The notes under the pieces are model-generated. The model was given only the letters and a program-made list of their open reading frames with translations, was not told where the DNA came from and did not search any database. Below, one piece after another: positions 55,012-62,833 of a stretch of DNA of 64,000 nucleotides. This stretch comes from JBDHXE01 sp035445085. Its GTDB lineage: Bacteria; Bacteroidota; Ignavibacteria; Kapaibacteriales; UBA2268. Within the stretch, counting starts at the first letter, position 1, and every line of letters begins with the position of its first letter. A program made the translations under genes and the position numbers. The stretch covers positions 49,797 through 113,796 of the forward strand of contig DAOMQA010000008.1 in NCBI GenBank assembly GCA_035445085.1. The letters are read 5' to 3'.

Positions 55012-57189
55012 TTATTTTTTAGGTGGTTCTTCAACCTTACGTTGAATATTAGTAGAATCCTTCGTTGATGTACTATCACTTGGATTCATCAACTCATCTA
55101 TTTTCTTAATCGGGCTGTCTGGTAGTTCTAATTGTTTTATTAGTTCTTCAGGATTATTAAACAAGTCTTTTGCCTTATTAAATATATTAGATGGTGCGTC
55201 CAATAATGACTCCATGTCACTTTTTTTCTTCGGTGGTAACTTTATCTTTTTATTAGGTACAAAAGGTTCAGGCATTTTAGCAGGGATAATTACTACATCT
55301 TTTGTTTTAAGTGAATCTGGCACTTCTTGCCCGCTCTCTACAATATTTTTATATAATACTGCTAAGTTAATATCTTTAGCATATTCACTTTCTGGATATT
55401 TTTTGATTAGAATATCATAATAATAAAGCGCCGAATCGTATTTCTGTTGTTTCTGCTCAAACATCCAACCAAGCGTATATAACGACTTTGGTGCAAATCG
55501 TGATTGAGGATAATTTGTAAATACATTAATGAATTGCTTACGAGCAAATTCATAATCAGAAAATTTCATAAGATTATATGCGGAGTGAAAAACATCTGCA
55601 GCAGTATCAATCACAAAATTTTGCGTATATCCTAACTTACTTTGAGCATCTTTACCGTATTCTGAAAGAGGGTGATGAGCAACAATAACATCTAAAAGTG
55701 AATCACTTTTCATTGGGTCAATTTGCTCGATAACTCTTGCATAATTATGCAAGTATTGCACGGATTTTACCGAATCTATTGGGCTTATTTCGCTCGCTAA
55801 TTTATAATAATGTACAACAGAATCTTTATTTCCTAATTCTTCTTGAATTCTTCCGATAGAATATAAATTATCTGCAATATCAAGTCTTAGAGAATCGGGT
55901 AGAGTTCTAACAGAATCAACCCCAGTCTTGATGTACTTGTCTACTTTATTTCTGCCAATATCCCAATTATTTAATAACTCAAACATTCTCATAGAAGTAG
56001 CATAAGCTGGTGTTCTTTTTTGCCTGGATTTTGCAAATTGTTGCCTTGCTTTCCTATAATCATTTTGATAATAATAGTCTACACCCTTTTCATAATAGTA
56101 CGACATTATTGGGCTACTATTAGCATATAGGGAGTCACCCAATTTTTCCATATTATCAATATTTGCAATAATTGGTTTGCCTTCGTCATCAACTGGTGGA
56201 ACATAGTTGGTATCTAATGATTGTATTCGTACTACATTTAATTGTTGAGTATAAGTAAAAGACCTCCATTCTTCAAATTTGCCATCTGTATATAAAGCCT
56301 CAAGTATTTGATTTGCTTGTTCATATTTATGTAGCCTTGCGTATGACGATGCTTCATATAAATATGCTTCAAACCTCTGCACATAATCAGGGCTATAATT
56401 ATGTACTTTTCTAAATTCTTTTTGAGCCATTTCAAATTTGCCAATACGAAACAATAGTGCCGCCATATCTAATTGCCACTTTGCTTTTAGCTGGGAGTCA
56501 TCTGACTGTGCTATCGCTTGCTTATATGGGCGGAGAGCTTTTTCGTAGTCGTCTTGGTATAAAGCTAATTCGGCTTTGATTCTTAATGCTTCAGAAAGAA
56601 TATCCCATCTTTGTTTGTACCAAGCAATATCCATAGTACGAGAAAGCATTAGCTCCCCTGCCTCAAATTTCCTTTGAACTAATAAGTTTTTAGAATACAA
56701 TAAGTGCGCATCTGGAGAGAAGTCCCCGTCTGGGTATTTATCTATTAATTCAGAACATTTTATTTGAGAATTTAACCAATCTTCTTGATAAAAAAAAGCT
56801 TTAGCCATTAGCCAAATTGCACCTTGCACGTATTGGCTTTTTGCTTTATAGGCTATGATTTTTGACCCTTTAATTAATATGGAGTCTAATTTTACATTGA
56901 CGGGCTGCCTTTTTTGTTTGGTAACAATAAATTCAGTCATAAATGGTGGTGGCCCGATTGCATTGTCATCGGCAACTGTTATCGTATAATTAGGGATAAA
57001 TACCCGTGGCTCTGCACGCTTCTTTTCATCTTGAAATTCAAATTCATCTTCGGCTTCATACGTTAATCGCTCCATATTATAATACGTATTAAAATATGTG
57101 GTGAAATCAGTATAATTTGTGCATGAGTTAATGATAAAAACGCAAGTACAAACTATTAGAAATAAAATGATATATTTTATTATTTTCAT
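55012..57189 (-). CDS. TPR-repeat lipoprotein, possibly PorW/SprE-like
   Basis: 725 residues. The N-terminus is a lipoprotein signal ('IILFLIVCTCVFIINSC', lipobox INSC). Many TPR-like helix pairs follow from about residue 110 to 600 (e.g. 'YDSALYYYDILIKKYPESEY'), then a Pro/Lys-rich tail. The early 'YFNTYYNMERLTYEAEDEF' resembles the start of T9SS-associated PorW/SprE-type lipoproteins, and PorX is in this window, but the similarity is from memory and weak. It is likely an inner-face outer-membrane lipoprotein scaffold. Confidence 0.7.
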   Translation of the reverse strand: MKIIKYIILFLIVCTCVFIINSCTNYTDFTTYFNTYYNMERLTYEAEDEFEFQDEKKRAEPRVFIPNYTITVADDNAIGPPPFMTEFIVTKQKRQPVNVKLDSILIKGSKIIAYKAKSQYVQGAIWLMAKAFFYQEDWLNSQIKCSELIDKYPDGDFSPDAHLLYSKNLLVQRKFEAGELMLSRTMDIAWYKQRWDILSEALRIKAELALYQDDYEKALRPYKQAIAQSDDSQLKAKWQLDMAALLFRIGKFEMAQKEFRKVHNYSPDYVQRFEAYLYEASSYARLHKYEQANQILEALYTDGKFEEWRSFTYTQQLNVVRIQSLDTNYVPPVDDEGKPIIANIDNMEKLGDSLYANSSPIMSYYYEKGVDYYYQNDYRKARQQFAKSRQKRTPAYATSMRMFELLNNWDIGRNKVDKYIKTGVDSVRTLPDSLRLDIADNLYSIGRIQEELGNKDSVVHYYKLASEISPIDSVKSVQYLHNYARVIEQIDPMKSDSLLDVIVAHHPLSEYGKDAQSKLGYTQNFVIDTAADVFHSAYNLMKFSDYEFARKQFINVFTNYPQSRFAPKSLYTLGWMFEQKQQKYDSALYYYDILIKKYPESEYAKDINLAVLYKNIVESGQEVPDSLKTKDVVIIPAKMPEPFVPNKKIKLPPKKKSDMESLLDAPSNIFNKAKDLFNNPEELIKQLELPDSPIKKIDELMNPSDSTSTKDSTNIQRKVEEPPKK

Positions 57190-57245
57190 ATTTTCAATTA
57201 TATTTTTTTTAATTAGACGATTAAATTACGAATAAAGATGCTCCT

Positions 57246-57953
57246 TTATATATAAATTTCGTTAAAATCATTTAAGTATTCTAATCCATTCTGAGCTTTA
57301 ATATCATCGGGGTCTAATTCTAAAGCTTTCTTGAAAGCTAAGCGAGCTTCATACCTTTTGTTTAAATTGAGGTACGCTTCGCCTAGTAGAGCAAAAGCTG
57401 ACGGCGCTTCTGGATTATTTTCAGTTAATGTCTCTAAGCATTGTGCGGCGTCTTCATACTTGCCTAATCGGAGCGAAACAACTCCAAGATGAAAATATGC
57501 TATCAAAAATTTTGGGTTTACGCTAATAATATATGTAAAATATCTATATGCCTCTTGTAAATTACCCCTATAATAATTAATAATAGCAGCCCAATAATGC
57601 GCTATTATTAAATTATTATCTAATTCAATAGCCTTTTCAATCTTTTGCAGCCCTTTTTTTAAGCTACCCATTCTATAATGTGTAAGCCCTGTGTCTAAAA
57701 AGACAGTAGGGAAATTAGGCATTAATTCACAACCTTTTTCTAAGTATGGCAAAGCCTCATCAACCCTACCTAATCTATAAAGAGCATTACCTAAATGCTT
57801 GTACACGATGCCTACTTCAGGATGCTTAATAATAGCTTCTTTGTAGTGCTTAATAGCTTCTTCATAATTGCCATCTGTTTCGAATTGATACGCTTCCAAT
57901 ATTTCAGGATCTTCAGAATCGAATTTAACTTTTATATTATGCTCACTTATCAT
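57246..57953 (-). CDS. Tetratricopeptide repeat protein
   Basis: 235 residues with about six consecutive 34-residue TPR units ('NYEEAIKHYKEAIIKHPEVG', 'GRVDEALPYLEKGCELMPNF', 'GKYEDAAQCLETLTENNPEA'). No signal peptide. It lies 56 bases upstream of the TPR lipoprotein in the same direction. Role unknown. Confidence 0.88.
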   Translation of the reverse strand: MISEHNIKVKFDSEDPEILEAYQFETDGNYEEAIKHYKEAIIKHPEVGIVYKHLGNALYRLGRVDEALPYLEKGCELMPNFPTVFLDTGLTHYRMGSLKKGLQKIEKAIELDNNLIIAHYWAAIINYYRGNLQEAYRYFTYIISVNPKFLIAYFHLGVVSLRLGKYEDAAQCLETLTENNPEAPSAFALLGEAYLNLNKRYEARLAFKKALELDPDDIKAQNGLEYLNDFNEIYI

Positions 57954-58031
57954 AAATTAACGCTTAATTTGACTACATTATTTAATATCTATTGATACGA
58001 TTATTTAAAAAGTAAATTTTGTAATTTAAAT

Positions 58032-58916
58032 CTATTTAATAAATTTAACTGCAATTGGGGTCTCTCCAGAATAATCATAGAAACCTTTTCCGCTCTTTCT
58101 ACCATAATGGCCAGCAGCAACCACCTTCTTTAATAGTGGGCAAGGTCTATATTTTGAGTCGCCTAAATCGTTATGAAGTACTTCCAAAATAGCTAGGCAA
58201 GTATCTAATCCTATTAAATCAGCTAGGAACAAAGGTCCCATAGGGTGAGCAAAGCCTAATTTAGCTACTTCATCAATACCATCTACAGTGCCTACGTTTT
58301 CCATTAAAGCGTATATAGCCTCGTTAATAAATGGTAATAAAATTCTATTTGAAATAAATCCTGGATAATCATTAGCAGGAACAGGAGTTTTGCCCAACTT
58401 TTTACAAGTATCTATTATTAAATCATAGACCTCTTTACTTGTTGATAAGCCTTCAATTACCTCTACTAATTTCATCATTGGTACAGGATTCATAAAGTGC
58501 ATACCGATTACTTTATCTGGTCTTTTAGTGTTTGCTGCAATTTCAGTTATAGAGATTGTAGAAGTATTGCTTGCTAAAATAGCGTTTGTATTAATTTTTT
58601 CATCTAAATCTCTGAAAATTTTAAATTTTAAGTCTTTATTTTCGCTTACCGCTTCTACTACCAAATCGGCATCTTTGGCATCTTCAATATTGGTTGTAGT
58701 AGAAATATTAGATAAAGCCGTATCTACTGCCTCTTGCGAGATAGTGCCTTTCTTTAGTTGTCTTTCAAAATTTTTCTTTATAGTATTCAAGCCTTTTTCT
58801 AAAGCAATTTCAGATATATCTGACATTACAACTTTATAACCAGAATGAGCAAATACATGCACTATTCCATTCCCCATAGTGCCAGCACCAAGAACTAAAA
58901 CTTTGTTAATTTCCAT
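58032..58916 (-). CDS. 3-hydroxybutyryl-CoA (3-hydroxyacyl-CoA) dehydrogenase
   Basis: 294 residues from the ATG at 58916. N-terminal NAD-binding 'VLVLGAGTMGNGIVHVFAHS', catalytic region 'GMHFMNPVPMMKLVEVIEG', 'DYPGFISNRILLPFINEA' and C-terminal 'GHYGRKSGKGFYDY'. It oxidises or reduces 3-hydroxyacyl-CoA in fatty-acid or butanoate metabolism. It is the last core gene before the defence island. Confidence 0.93.
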   Translation of the reverse strand: MEINKVLVLGAGTMGNGIVHVFAHSGYKVVMSDISEIALEKGLNTIKKNFERQLKKGTISQEAVDTALSNISTTTNIEDAKDADLVVEAVSENKDLKFKIFRDLDEKINTNAILASNTSTISITEIAANTKRPDKVIGMHFMNPVPMMKLVEVIEGLSTSKEVYDLIIDTCKKLGKTPVPANDYPGFISNRILLPFINEAIYALMENVGTVDGIDEVAKLGFAHPMGPLFLADLIGLDTCLAILEVLHNDLGDSKYRPCPLLKKVVAAGHYGRKSGKGFYDYSGETPIAVKFIK

Positions 58917-59108
58917 TTTATTTAATCCAATTTTGTAAATATTCAAACTATAACTAAGCAATATAACACTTTTTAATTAGAAAACCATAAATATAGATGA
59001 CGTAAAGTCCTTAATCGTTCAGAAACGCTATATATCCAGTATTCAACATTAAATCTTTACATAGTAGAGCTGTACTGATAGGACACTTACAACGCTACTG
59101 GAAATTGT

Positions 59109-59121
59109 GTAGATTATCTAC
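59109..59121. promoter_or_regulatory. Possible operator upstream of the island promoter
   Basis: Perfect inverted repeat GTAGAT-T-ATCTAC, ending nine bases before the -33 element of the promoter at 59130-59161. A regulator-binding site is possible; no regulator gene is adjacent. Confidence 0.35.
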
Positions 59122-59129
59122 ATAAGCTA

Positions 59130-59161
59130 TTTGGAAAATATATCCGATAATTGTAATTTTG
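59130..59161 (+). promoter_or_regulatory. Promoter of the hsdM island
   Basis: TTTG (59130-59133), 20-base spacer, TAATTTTG (59154-59161). It would start transcription near 59168, leaving a leader of about 220 bases before hsdM, with two small hairpins in it. Confidence 0.6.
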
Positions 59162-59391
59162 CTTATTATTTATTGAAAGTTCGTAAATAAATGAGTTGGA
59201 TAAGACACTAAAAATCATAAAAAAAGAAATATATCTTAGCGTACGATTTTAAATCTTTATAAATAAAGGCAAAAAGCTTTAATAAATCAAAATATGACTA
59301 ATGGCTATATGCCTAATATACAATAGCCAAGACTTAAAGTACTTTTTAAAGTCGCTAAAATATTAGAAATTAAATCACAAAATTTAATAAA

Positions 59392-60984
59392 ATGGAAATA
59401 ATGACAAGTACAATACAACGGCAAGAATTGCAAGCAAAAATATGGAAAATAGCTAACGAAGTACGGGGAGCCGTTGATGGCTGGGATTTCAAACAGTTTG
59501 TGCTCGGAGCACTGTTTTACCGCTTTATTAGCGAAAATTTCAGCAATTACATGAAAGGTGGTGATGATAGCGTAAACTATGCCAACTATTCTGACAAAGA
59601 CATTACACTCGATGCAAAAGACGATGCCATTAAAAGCAAAGGTTATTTCATTTATCCTTCGCAGCTTTTTGTGAATGTTGCCAAAACTGCCAATACCAAT
59701 CCTAATTTGAATACCGATTTAAAAGCCATTTTCGATGCTATAGAAAATTCTGCTAATAATCATGCTTCGGAAGATGATATCAAAGGACTTTTTGCCGATT
59801 TTGACACCACCAGCACCCGATTAGGCAATACTGTTGAAGCAAAAAACAGCCGTTTAGCAGCCGTTTTAAAAGGTGTGGAAGAATTGAATTTTGATACTTC
59901 GACAAGCTCAGCGTCCAACAAGTTCAGCCACCGATTTGAAGATAATCAAATTGACCTTTTTGGTGATGCCTATGAGTTTTTGATTTCCAATTATGCAGCC
60001 AATGCTGGCAAAAGTGGTGGTGAGTTTTTTACGCCTCAGCACGTTTCCAAACTCATTGCTCAACTGGCAATGCACAAGCAAGAAAAGGTAAACAAGATTT
60101 ATGACCCTGCTTGTGGCTCAGGCTCTTTGCTCTTACAAGCCAAAAAGCATTTTGACAATCATCTGATTGAGGAAGGTTTTTACGGACAAGAAATTAACCA
60201 TACTACTTACAACTTGGCACGTATGAATATGTTCCTGCACAACATTAATTACAATAAGTTTAATATTACCCTTGGCGATACCCTTCTTGCTCCCCACTAT
60301 GGCGATGATAAACCTTTTGATGCCATTGTTTCCAATCCGCCGTATTCGGTAAATTGGATAGGTAGCGATGACCCAACGCTCATTAACGACGACCGCTTTG
60401 CACCTGCCGGTGTTTTAGCTCCCAAATCCAAAGCCGATTTTGCCTTTGTACTGCACGCACTCAGCTATCTTTCCAGCAAAGGAAGAGCCGCTATTGTCTG
60501 CTTTCCCGGTATCTTTTACCGTGGCGGTGCAGAGCAGAAAATTAGACAATATTTGGTGGACAATAATTTTGTAGAAAGCGTGATTGCACTTGCTCCCAAT
60601 CTATTTTTTGGAACAAGTATTGCCGTAAATATTTTAGTGCTTGCCAAAAATAAAACCGAAAATAAAACCCAATTTATTGATGCCACTGGCGAAGATTTTT
60701 TCAAGAAAGTAACCAACAACAATATTTTAGAAGACCAACACATTGAACGCATCATGAGCCTTTTCGATAAAAAAGAAGATGAAGCCCATGTAGCCATTAG
60801 CATTGACAATAATCAAATTGCCGAAAACGATTATAATCTATCCGTAAGTTCGTATGTAGAAGCAAAGGATAATCGTGAAAAAATTGATATTAGTGAATTG
60901 AATAATAAGATTTTAGAAACGGTTGAAAAGATAAATATATTGCGTGCTGATATTGATTTAATAGTTCAAGAGATTGAAATATGA
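59392..60984 (+). CDS. hsdM: Type I restriction-modification DNA methyltransferase subunit HsdM
   Basis: 530 residues (ATG 59392 or 59401). N-terminal helical domain 'IWKIANEVRGAVDGWDFKQF', 'NQIDLFGDAYEFLISNYAAN', 'AGKSGGEFFTPQHVSKLIAQ', SAM motif 'IYDPACGSGSLLLQ', and catalytic SNPPYSVNW for N6-adenine. It modifies host DNA as part of an HsdMS/HsdRMS complex; hsdS and hsdR are not in the window. Codon use is richer in G and C than in the core genes. Between 'ELNFD' and 'FEDNQIDLF' there is an unusual stretch (TSTSSASNKFSHR) that looks like an in-frame repeat insertion (59896-59933). Confidence 0.94.
   Translation: MEIMTSTIQRQELQAKIWKIANEVRGAVDGWDFKQFVLGALFYRFISENFSNYMKGGDDSVNYANYSDKDITLDAKDDAIKSKGYFIYPSQLFVNVAKTANTNPNLNTDLKAIFDAIENSANNHASEDDIKGLFADFDTTSTRLGNTVEAKNSRLAAVLKGVEELNFDTSTSSASNKFSHRFEDNQIDLFGDAYEFLISNYAANAGKSGGEFFTPQHVSKLIAQLAMHKQEKVNKIYDPACGSGSLLLQAKKHFDNHLIEEGFYGQEINHTTYNLARMNMFLHNINYNKFNITLGDTLLAPHYGDDKPFDAIVSNPPYSVNWIGSDDPTLINDDRFAPAGVLAPKSKADFAFVLHALSYLSSKGRAAIVCFPGIFYRGGAEQKIRQYLVDNNFVESVIALAPNLFFGTSIAVNILVLAKNKTENKTQFIDATGEDFFKKVTNNNILEDQHIERIMSLFDKKEDEAHVAISIDNNQIAENDYNLSVSSYVEAKDNREKIDISELNNKILETVEKINILRADIDLIVQEIEI
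59896..59933. repeat. Repeat-element insertion inside hsdM
   Basis: Begins with ACTTCGACAAGCTCAGC (59896-59912), followed after a 16-base period by ACAAGTTCAGC (59918-59928) and CACCG. The TTCGA...CTCAGC layout and the ending TCAGCCACCG match the GC-rich elements between the downstream genes. It encodes about 13 residues (TSTSSASNKFSHR) that I do not expect at this point of HsdM. The frame is kept. Confidence 0.5.
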
Positions 60985-60988
60985 GTGA

Positions 60989-61636
60989 ATGAAGGGATCC
61001 ATGTATATATTGGAATGTGCAGATGGTAGTTATTACATAGGTAGTACCAATGATTTGCAAAGGCGTTTAGAACAACATCAAAATGGTGAAGGTGCTAACC
61101 ATACCCGAAAATATTTGCCTGTCAAACTTCTTTATTATGAAGAGTTTCAACGAATAGATGAAGCATTTTATAGAGAAAAACAGGTACAAGGTTGGAGCAG
61201 AAAAAAGAAAGAAGCGTTGATGAATGTAGAAATTGATAAGATTAGGGAATTATCAAAAAATTATACACAGCACAAGGTGGCTTCGAGGACCTCAGCCACC
61301 GGGCAGACGAGGACCTCAGCCACCGGGCAGACGAGGACNNNNNNNNNNNNNNNNNNNNNNNNNNNNNNNNNNNNNNNNNNNNNNNNNNNNNNNNNNNNNN
61401 NNNNNNNNNNNNNNNNNNNNNNNNNNNNNNNNNNNNNNCCACCGGGCAGACGAGAACCTCAGCCACCGGGCAGACGAGAACCTCAGCCACCGGAAGCAAG
61501 ACGAGGACCGCCGACGCCTGAGGCTCTCGAAGGCGAGGCTCTCGAAGGCAAGGCTCTCGAAGGCGAGGCTCTCGAAGGCGAGGCTCTCGAAGGCAACGAT
61601 AATATTGACAACATCATAAAAGAAATTGAAGCATGA
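60989..61636 (+). CDS. GIY-YIG nuclease-domain protein with repeat-encoded tail (interrupted by assembly gap)
   Basis: Residues 1-96 are a complete small GIY-YIG domain of the UPF0213/YhbQ type: 'MYILECADGSYYIGSTNDLQ' with the two Tyr and Arg, and 'EAFYREKQVQGWSRKKKEAL' with the catalytic Glu. The remainder is read from the repeats (VASRTSATGQTR units before a 100-N gap, PPGRREPQ and EALEG units after it). The end at 61636 holds only if the gap shifts the frame. If the gap is a whole number of 24-bp units (5+24k bases), the frame instead stops at 61521. It starts five bases after hsdM. A nuclease of this type inside a type I locus is not a standard subunit. Confidence 0.75.
   Translation: MKGSMYILECADGSYYIGSTNDLQRRLEQHQNGEGANHTRKYLPVKLLYYEEFQRIDEAFYREKQVQGWSRKKKEALMNVEIDKIRELSKNYTQHKVASRTSATGQTRTSATGQTRXXXXXXXXXXXXXXXXXXXXXXXXXXXXXXXXXXPPGRREPQPPGRREPQPPEARRGPPTPEALEGEALEGKALEGEALEGEALEGNDNIDNIIKEIEA
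61276..61338. repeat. Repeat element A, hairpin head and 24-bp units before the gap
   Basis: Hairpin head at 61276-61300: arm GGTGGCT, TC, inner GAGG-A-CCTC, arm AGCCACC. Then one full 24-bp unit (61301-61324: GGGCAGACGAGGACCT followed by CAGCCACC) and the first 14 bases of another, cut by the N run. Each unit repeats the right half of the head. Confidence 0.85.
61339..61438. other. Assembly gap of 100 N inside the repeat array
   Basis: Exactly 100 N, the usual placeholder for a gap of unknown size. Both borders lie in the same 24-bp repeat, so reads could not span it; the true copy number is unknown. Confidence 0.97.
61439..61491. repeat. Repeat element A, 24-bp units after the gap
   Basis: End of one unit (61439-61443) and two full units at 61444-61467 and 61468-61491 (GGGCAGACGAGAACCT then CAGCCACC). 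They differ from the units before the gap at one position, A for G in GAG(A/G)ACC. Confidence 0.85.
61520..61594. repeat. Repeat element A, five 15-bp units
   Basis: Five copies of GAGGCTCTCGAAGGC (the third begins AAGG). The reverse complement GCCTTCGAGAGCCTC carries the same TTCGAG..CCTC core as the head, in the opposite orientation. The preceding GCCT (61516-61519) pairs with AGGC of the first unit to make a second hairpin of the same layout. In the + frame it encodes EALEG units. Confidence 0.87.
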
Positions 61637-62637
61637 GCAACGAAAAAAGAGAAGTTATTATTTACAAGGCAGCCGATGGGCTTTCTGAGCTTTCGGTTCA
61701 GTTAGAAAATGAAACGGTTTGGCTTACTCAAAAGCAACTGGTTGAGCTGTATCAAGCAGCAAAATCAACGGTAAGTGAGCATATAAAAAATATATATACC
61801 GATGAAGAATTGACACCCGATGCAACTGTTCGGAAAATCCGAACAGTTCAGATGGAAGGCAATAGAGAGGTTTCTCGTGAGCTGGAGTACTATAATCTGG
61901 ATATGATTATAGCTTTGGGATATAGAATTAATTCAAAAATAGCCACCCGTTTTCGTCAGTGGGCAACCCAACGCTTGAAAGAGTATATCGTAAAAGGGTT
62001 CACGATGGACGATGAACGCCTTAAAAACCTGGGCGGCGGTAACTATTGGAAAGAATTATTAGACCGTATCCGTGATATTCGTTCCAGCGAAAAGGTAATG
62101 TACCGTCAAGTGTTGGAATTGTATGCTACGGCTACCGATTATAACCCAAAAAGCAAAGAAAGCCTGACTTTTTTTAAAATTATTCAAAACAAATTGCATT
62201 ATGCGGCTCACGGAAATACGGCAAGTGAAGTGATTTATATGCGTGTGGACAGTGATAAATCTTTTGCAGGATTGACCAATTTTAAAGGCGACCAACCCAC
62301 ACAAGCCGAAGCAATGATTGCCAAAAATTATTTAGAAGAAAAAGAATTGAAAGTACTCAATAATTTAGTAGCCGCTTATTTTGATTTGGCAGAATTAAAC
62401 GCCATTGAAGAGCGGGAAATGCGTATGGCAGATTATGTACGTGAATTAGACAATATTCTTGGTTCTACAGGAAGAAAAATATTGGAAAATGCAGGTAAAA
62501 TATCACATACCCAAGCCAAGAAAAAGGCAACAGCAGAATACCAAGAATACAAAGCCAAAACACTGCTTTCTGTAGAAAAGGATTATTTGCAAACGATCTC
62601 GGACTTGGAGAAAAAAGCAAAAAAGAAAGGGAAATAG
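61633..62637 (+). CDS. rhuM: RhuM-family protein
   Basis: 334 residues. The 'VWLTQKQLVELYQAAKSTVS' and 'EVSRELEYYNLDMIIALGYR' blocks, 'ATRFRQWATQRLKEYIVKGF' and the C-terminal 'GKISHTQAKKKATAEYQEYK' are typical of RhuM. This family is often found within type I restriction loci and other variable islands; its biochemical function is not established. The ATG overlaps the end of the preceding frame (ATGA). A perfect 11-bp inverted repeat lies within the gene at 61824-61848. Confidence 0.9.
   Translation: MSNEKREVIIYKAADGLSELSVQLENETVWLTQKQLVELYQAAKSTVSEHIKNIYTDEELTPDATVRKIRTVQMEGNREVSRELEYYNLDMIIALGYRINSKIATRFRQWATQRLKEYIVKGFTMDDERLKNLGGGNYWKELLDRIRDIRSSEKVMYRQVLELYATATDYNPKSKESLTFFKIIQNKLHYAAHGNTASEVIYMRVDSDKSFAGLTNFKGDQPTQAEAMIAKNYLEEKELKVLNNLVAAYFDLAELNAIEEREMRMADYVRELDNILGSTGRKILENAGKISHTQAKKKATAEYQEYKAKTLLSVEKDYLQTISDLEKKAKKKGK
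61824..61848. repeat. Perfect inverted repeat inside rhuM
   Basis: AACTGTTCGGA (61824-61834), AAA, TCCGAACAGTT (61838-61848). Eleven paired bases around a three-base loop within the codons for TVRKIRTV. Confidence 0.8.
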
Positions 62638-62684
62638 TTTTAGTAGTGAAAAAATGTATGAACAATATAGATAAAGTATTAAGC

Positions 62685-62709
62685 GGTGGTTTCGAGGACC
62701 TCAACCACC
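62685..62709. repeat. Repeat element B, hairpin head
   Basis: Arm GGTGGTT, TC, inner GAGG-A-CCTC, arm AACCACC. Compared with element A one stem pair has changed on both sides (C-G to T-A), keeping the pairing. It is followed directly by GACGAGAACCGCCGACGCCT without 24-bp units. Confidence 0.85.
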
Positions 62710-62729
62710 GACGAGAACCGCCGACGCCT

Positions 62730-62819
62730 GAGGTTCTCGAAGGCGAGGCTCTCGAAGGCGAGGCTCTCGAAGGCAAGGCTATCGAAGGTGAGGTTCTCGA
62801 AGGCGAGGCTCTCGAAGGC
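62730..62819. repeat. Repeat element B, six 15-bp units
   Basis: Six units of the form GAGG(T/C)TCTCGAAGGC at 62730, 62745, 62760, 62775, 62790 and 62805; the fourth is the most diverged (AAGGCTATCGAAGGT). GCCT at 62726-62729 pairs with AGGC of the first unit. In the + frame it reads (E/K)(V/A)(L/I)EG. The short + frame 62646-62837 through it ends in an ATGA overlap with the next gene. Confidence 0.87.
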
Positions 62820-62833
62820 GAGGTAACGACAAT

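Larger units (their letters stand above)
58917..59391. other. Intergenic junction between core genome and defence island
   Basis: 475 bases without a credible gene. Contents seen: an inverted repeat GTAGAT-T-ATCTAC at 59109-59121; a promoter at 59130-59161; a 7-bp hairpin TGGCTAT/ATAGCCA at 59302-59308 and 59323-59329; and an imperfect hairpin GACTT...AAAGTC at 59331-59353. Only tiny reading frames (6 and 10 codons) lie in the leader. No tRNA or attachment-site repeat was found. Confidence 0.6.

Noticed and set aside
58917..59391. Attachment-site duplication or tRNA fragment at the island border
   Set aside because: No tRNA-like sequence and no direct repeat shared with the visible right side; the right end of the island is outside the window.
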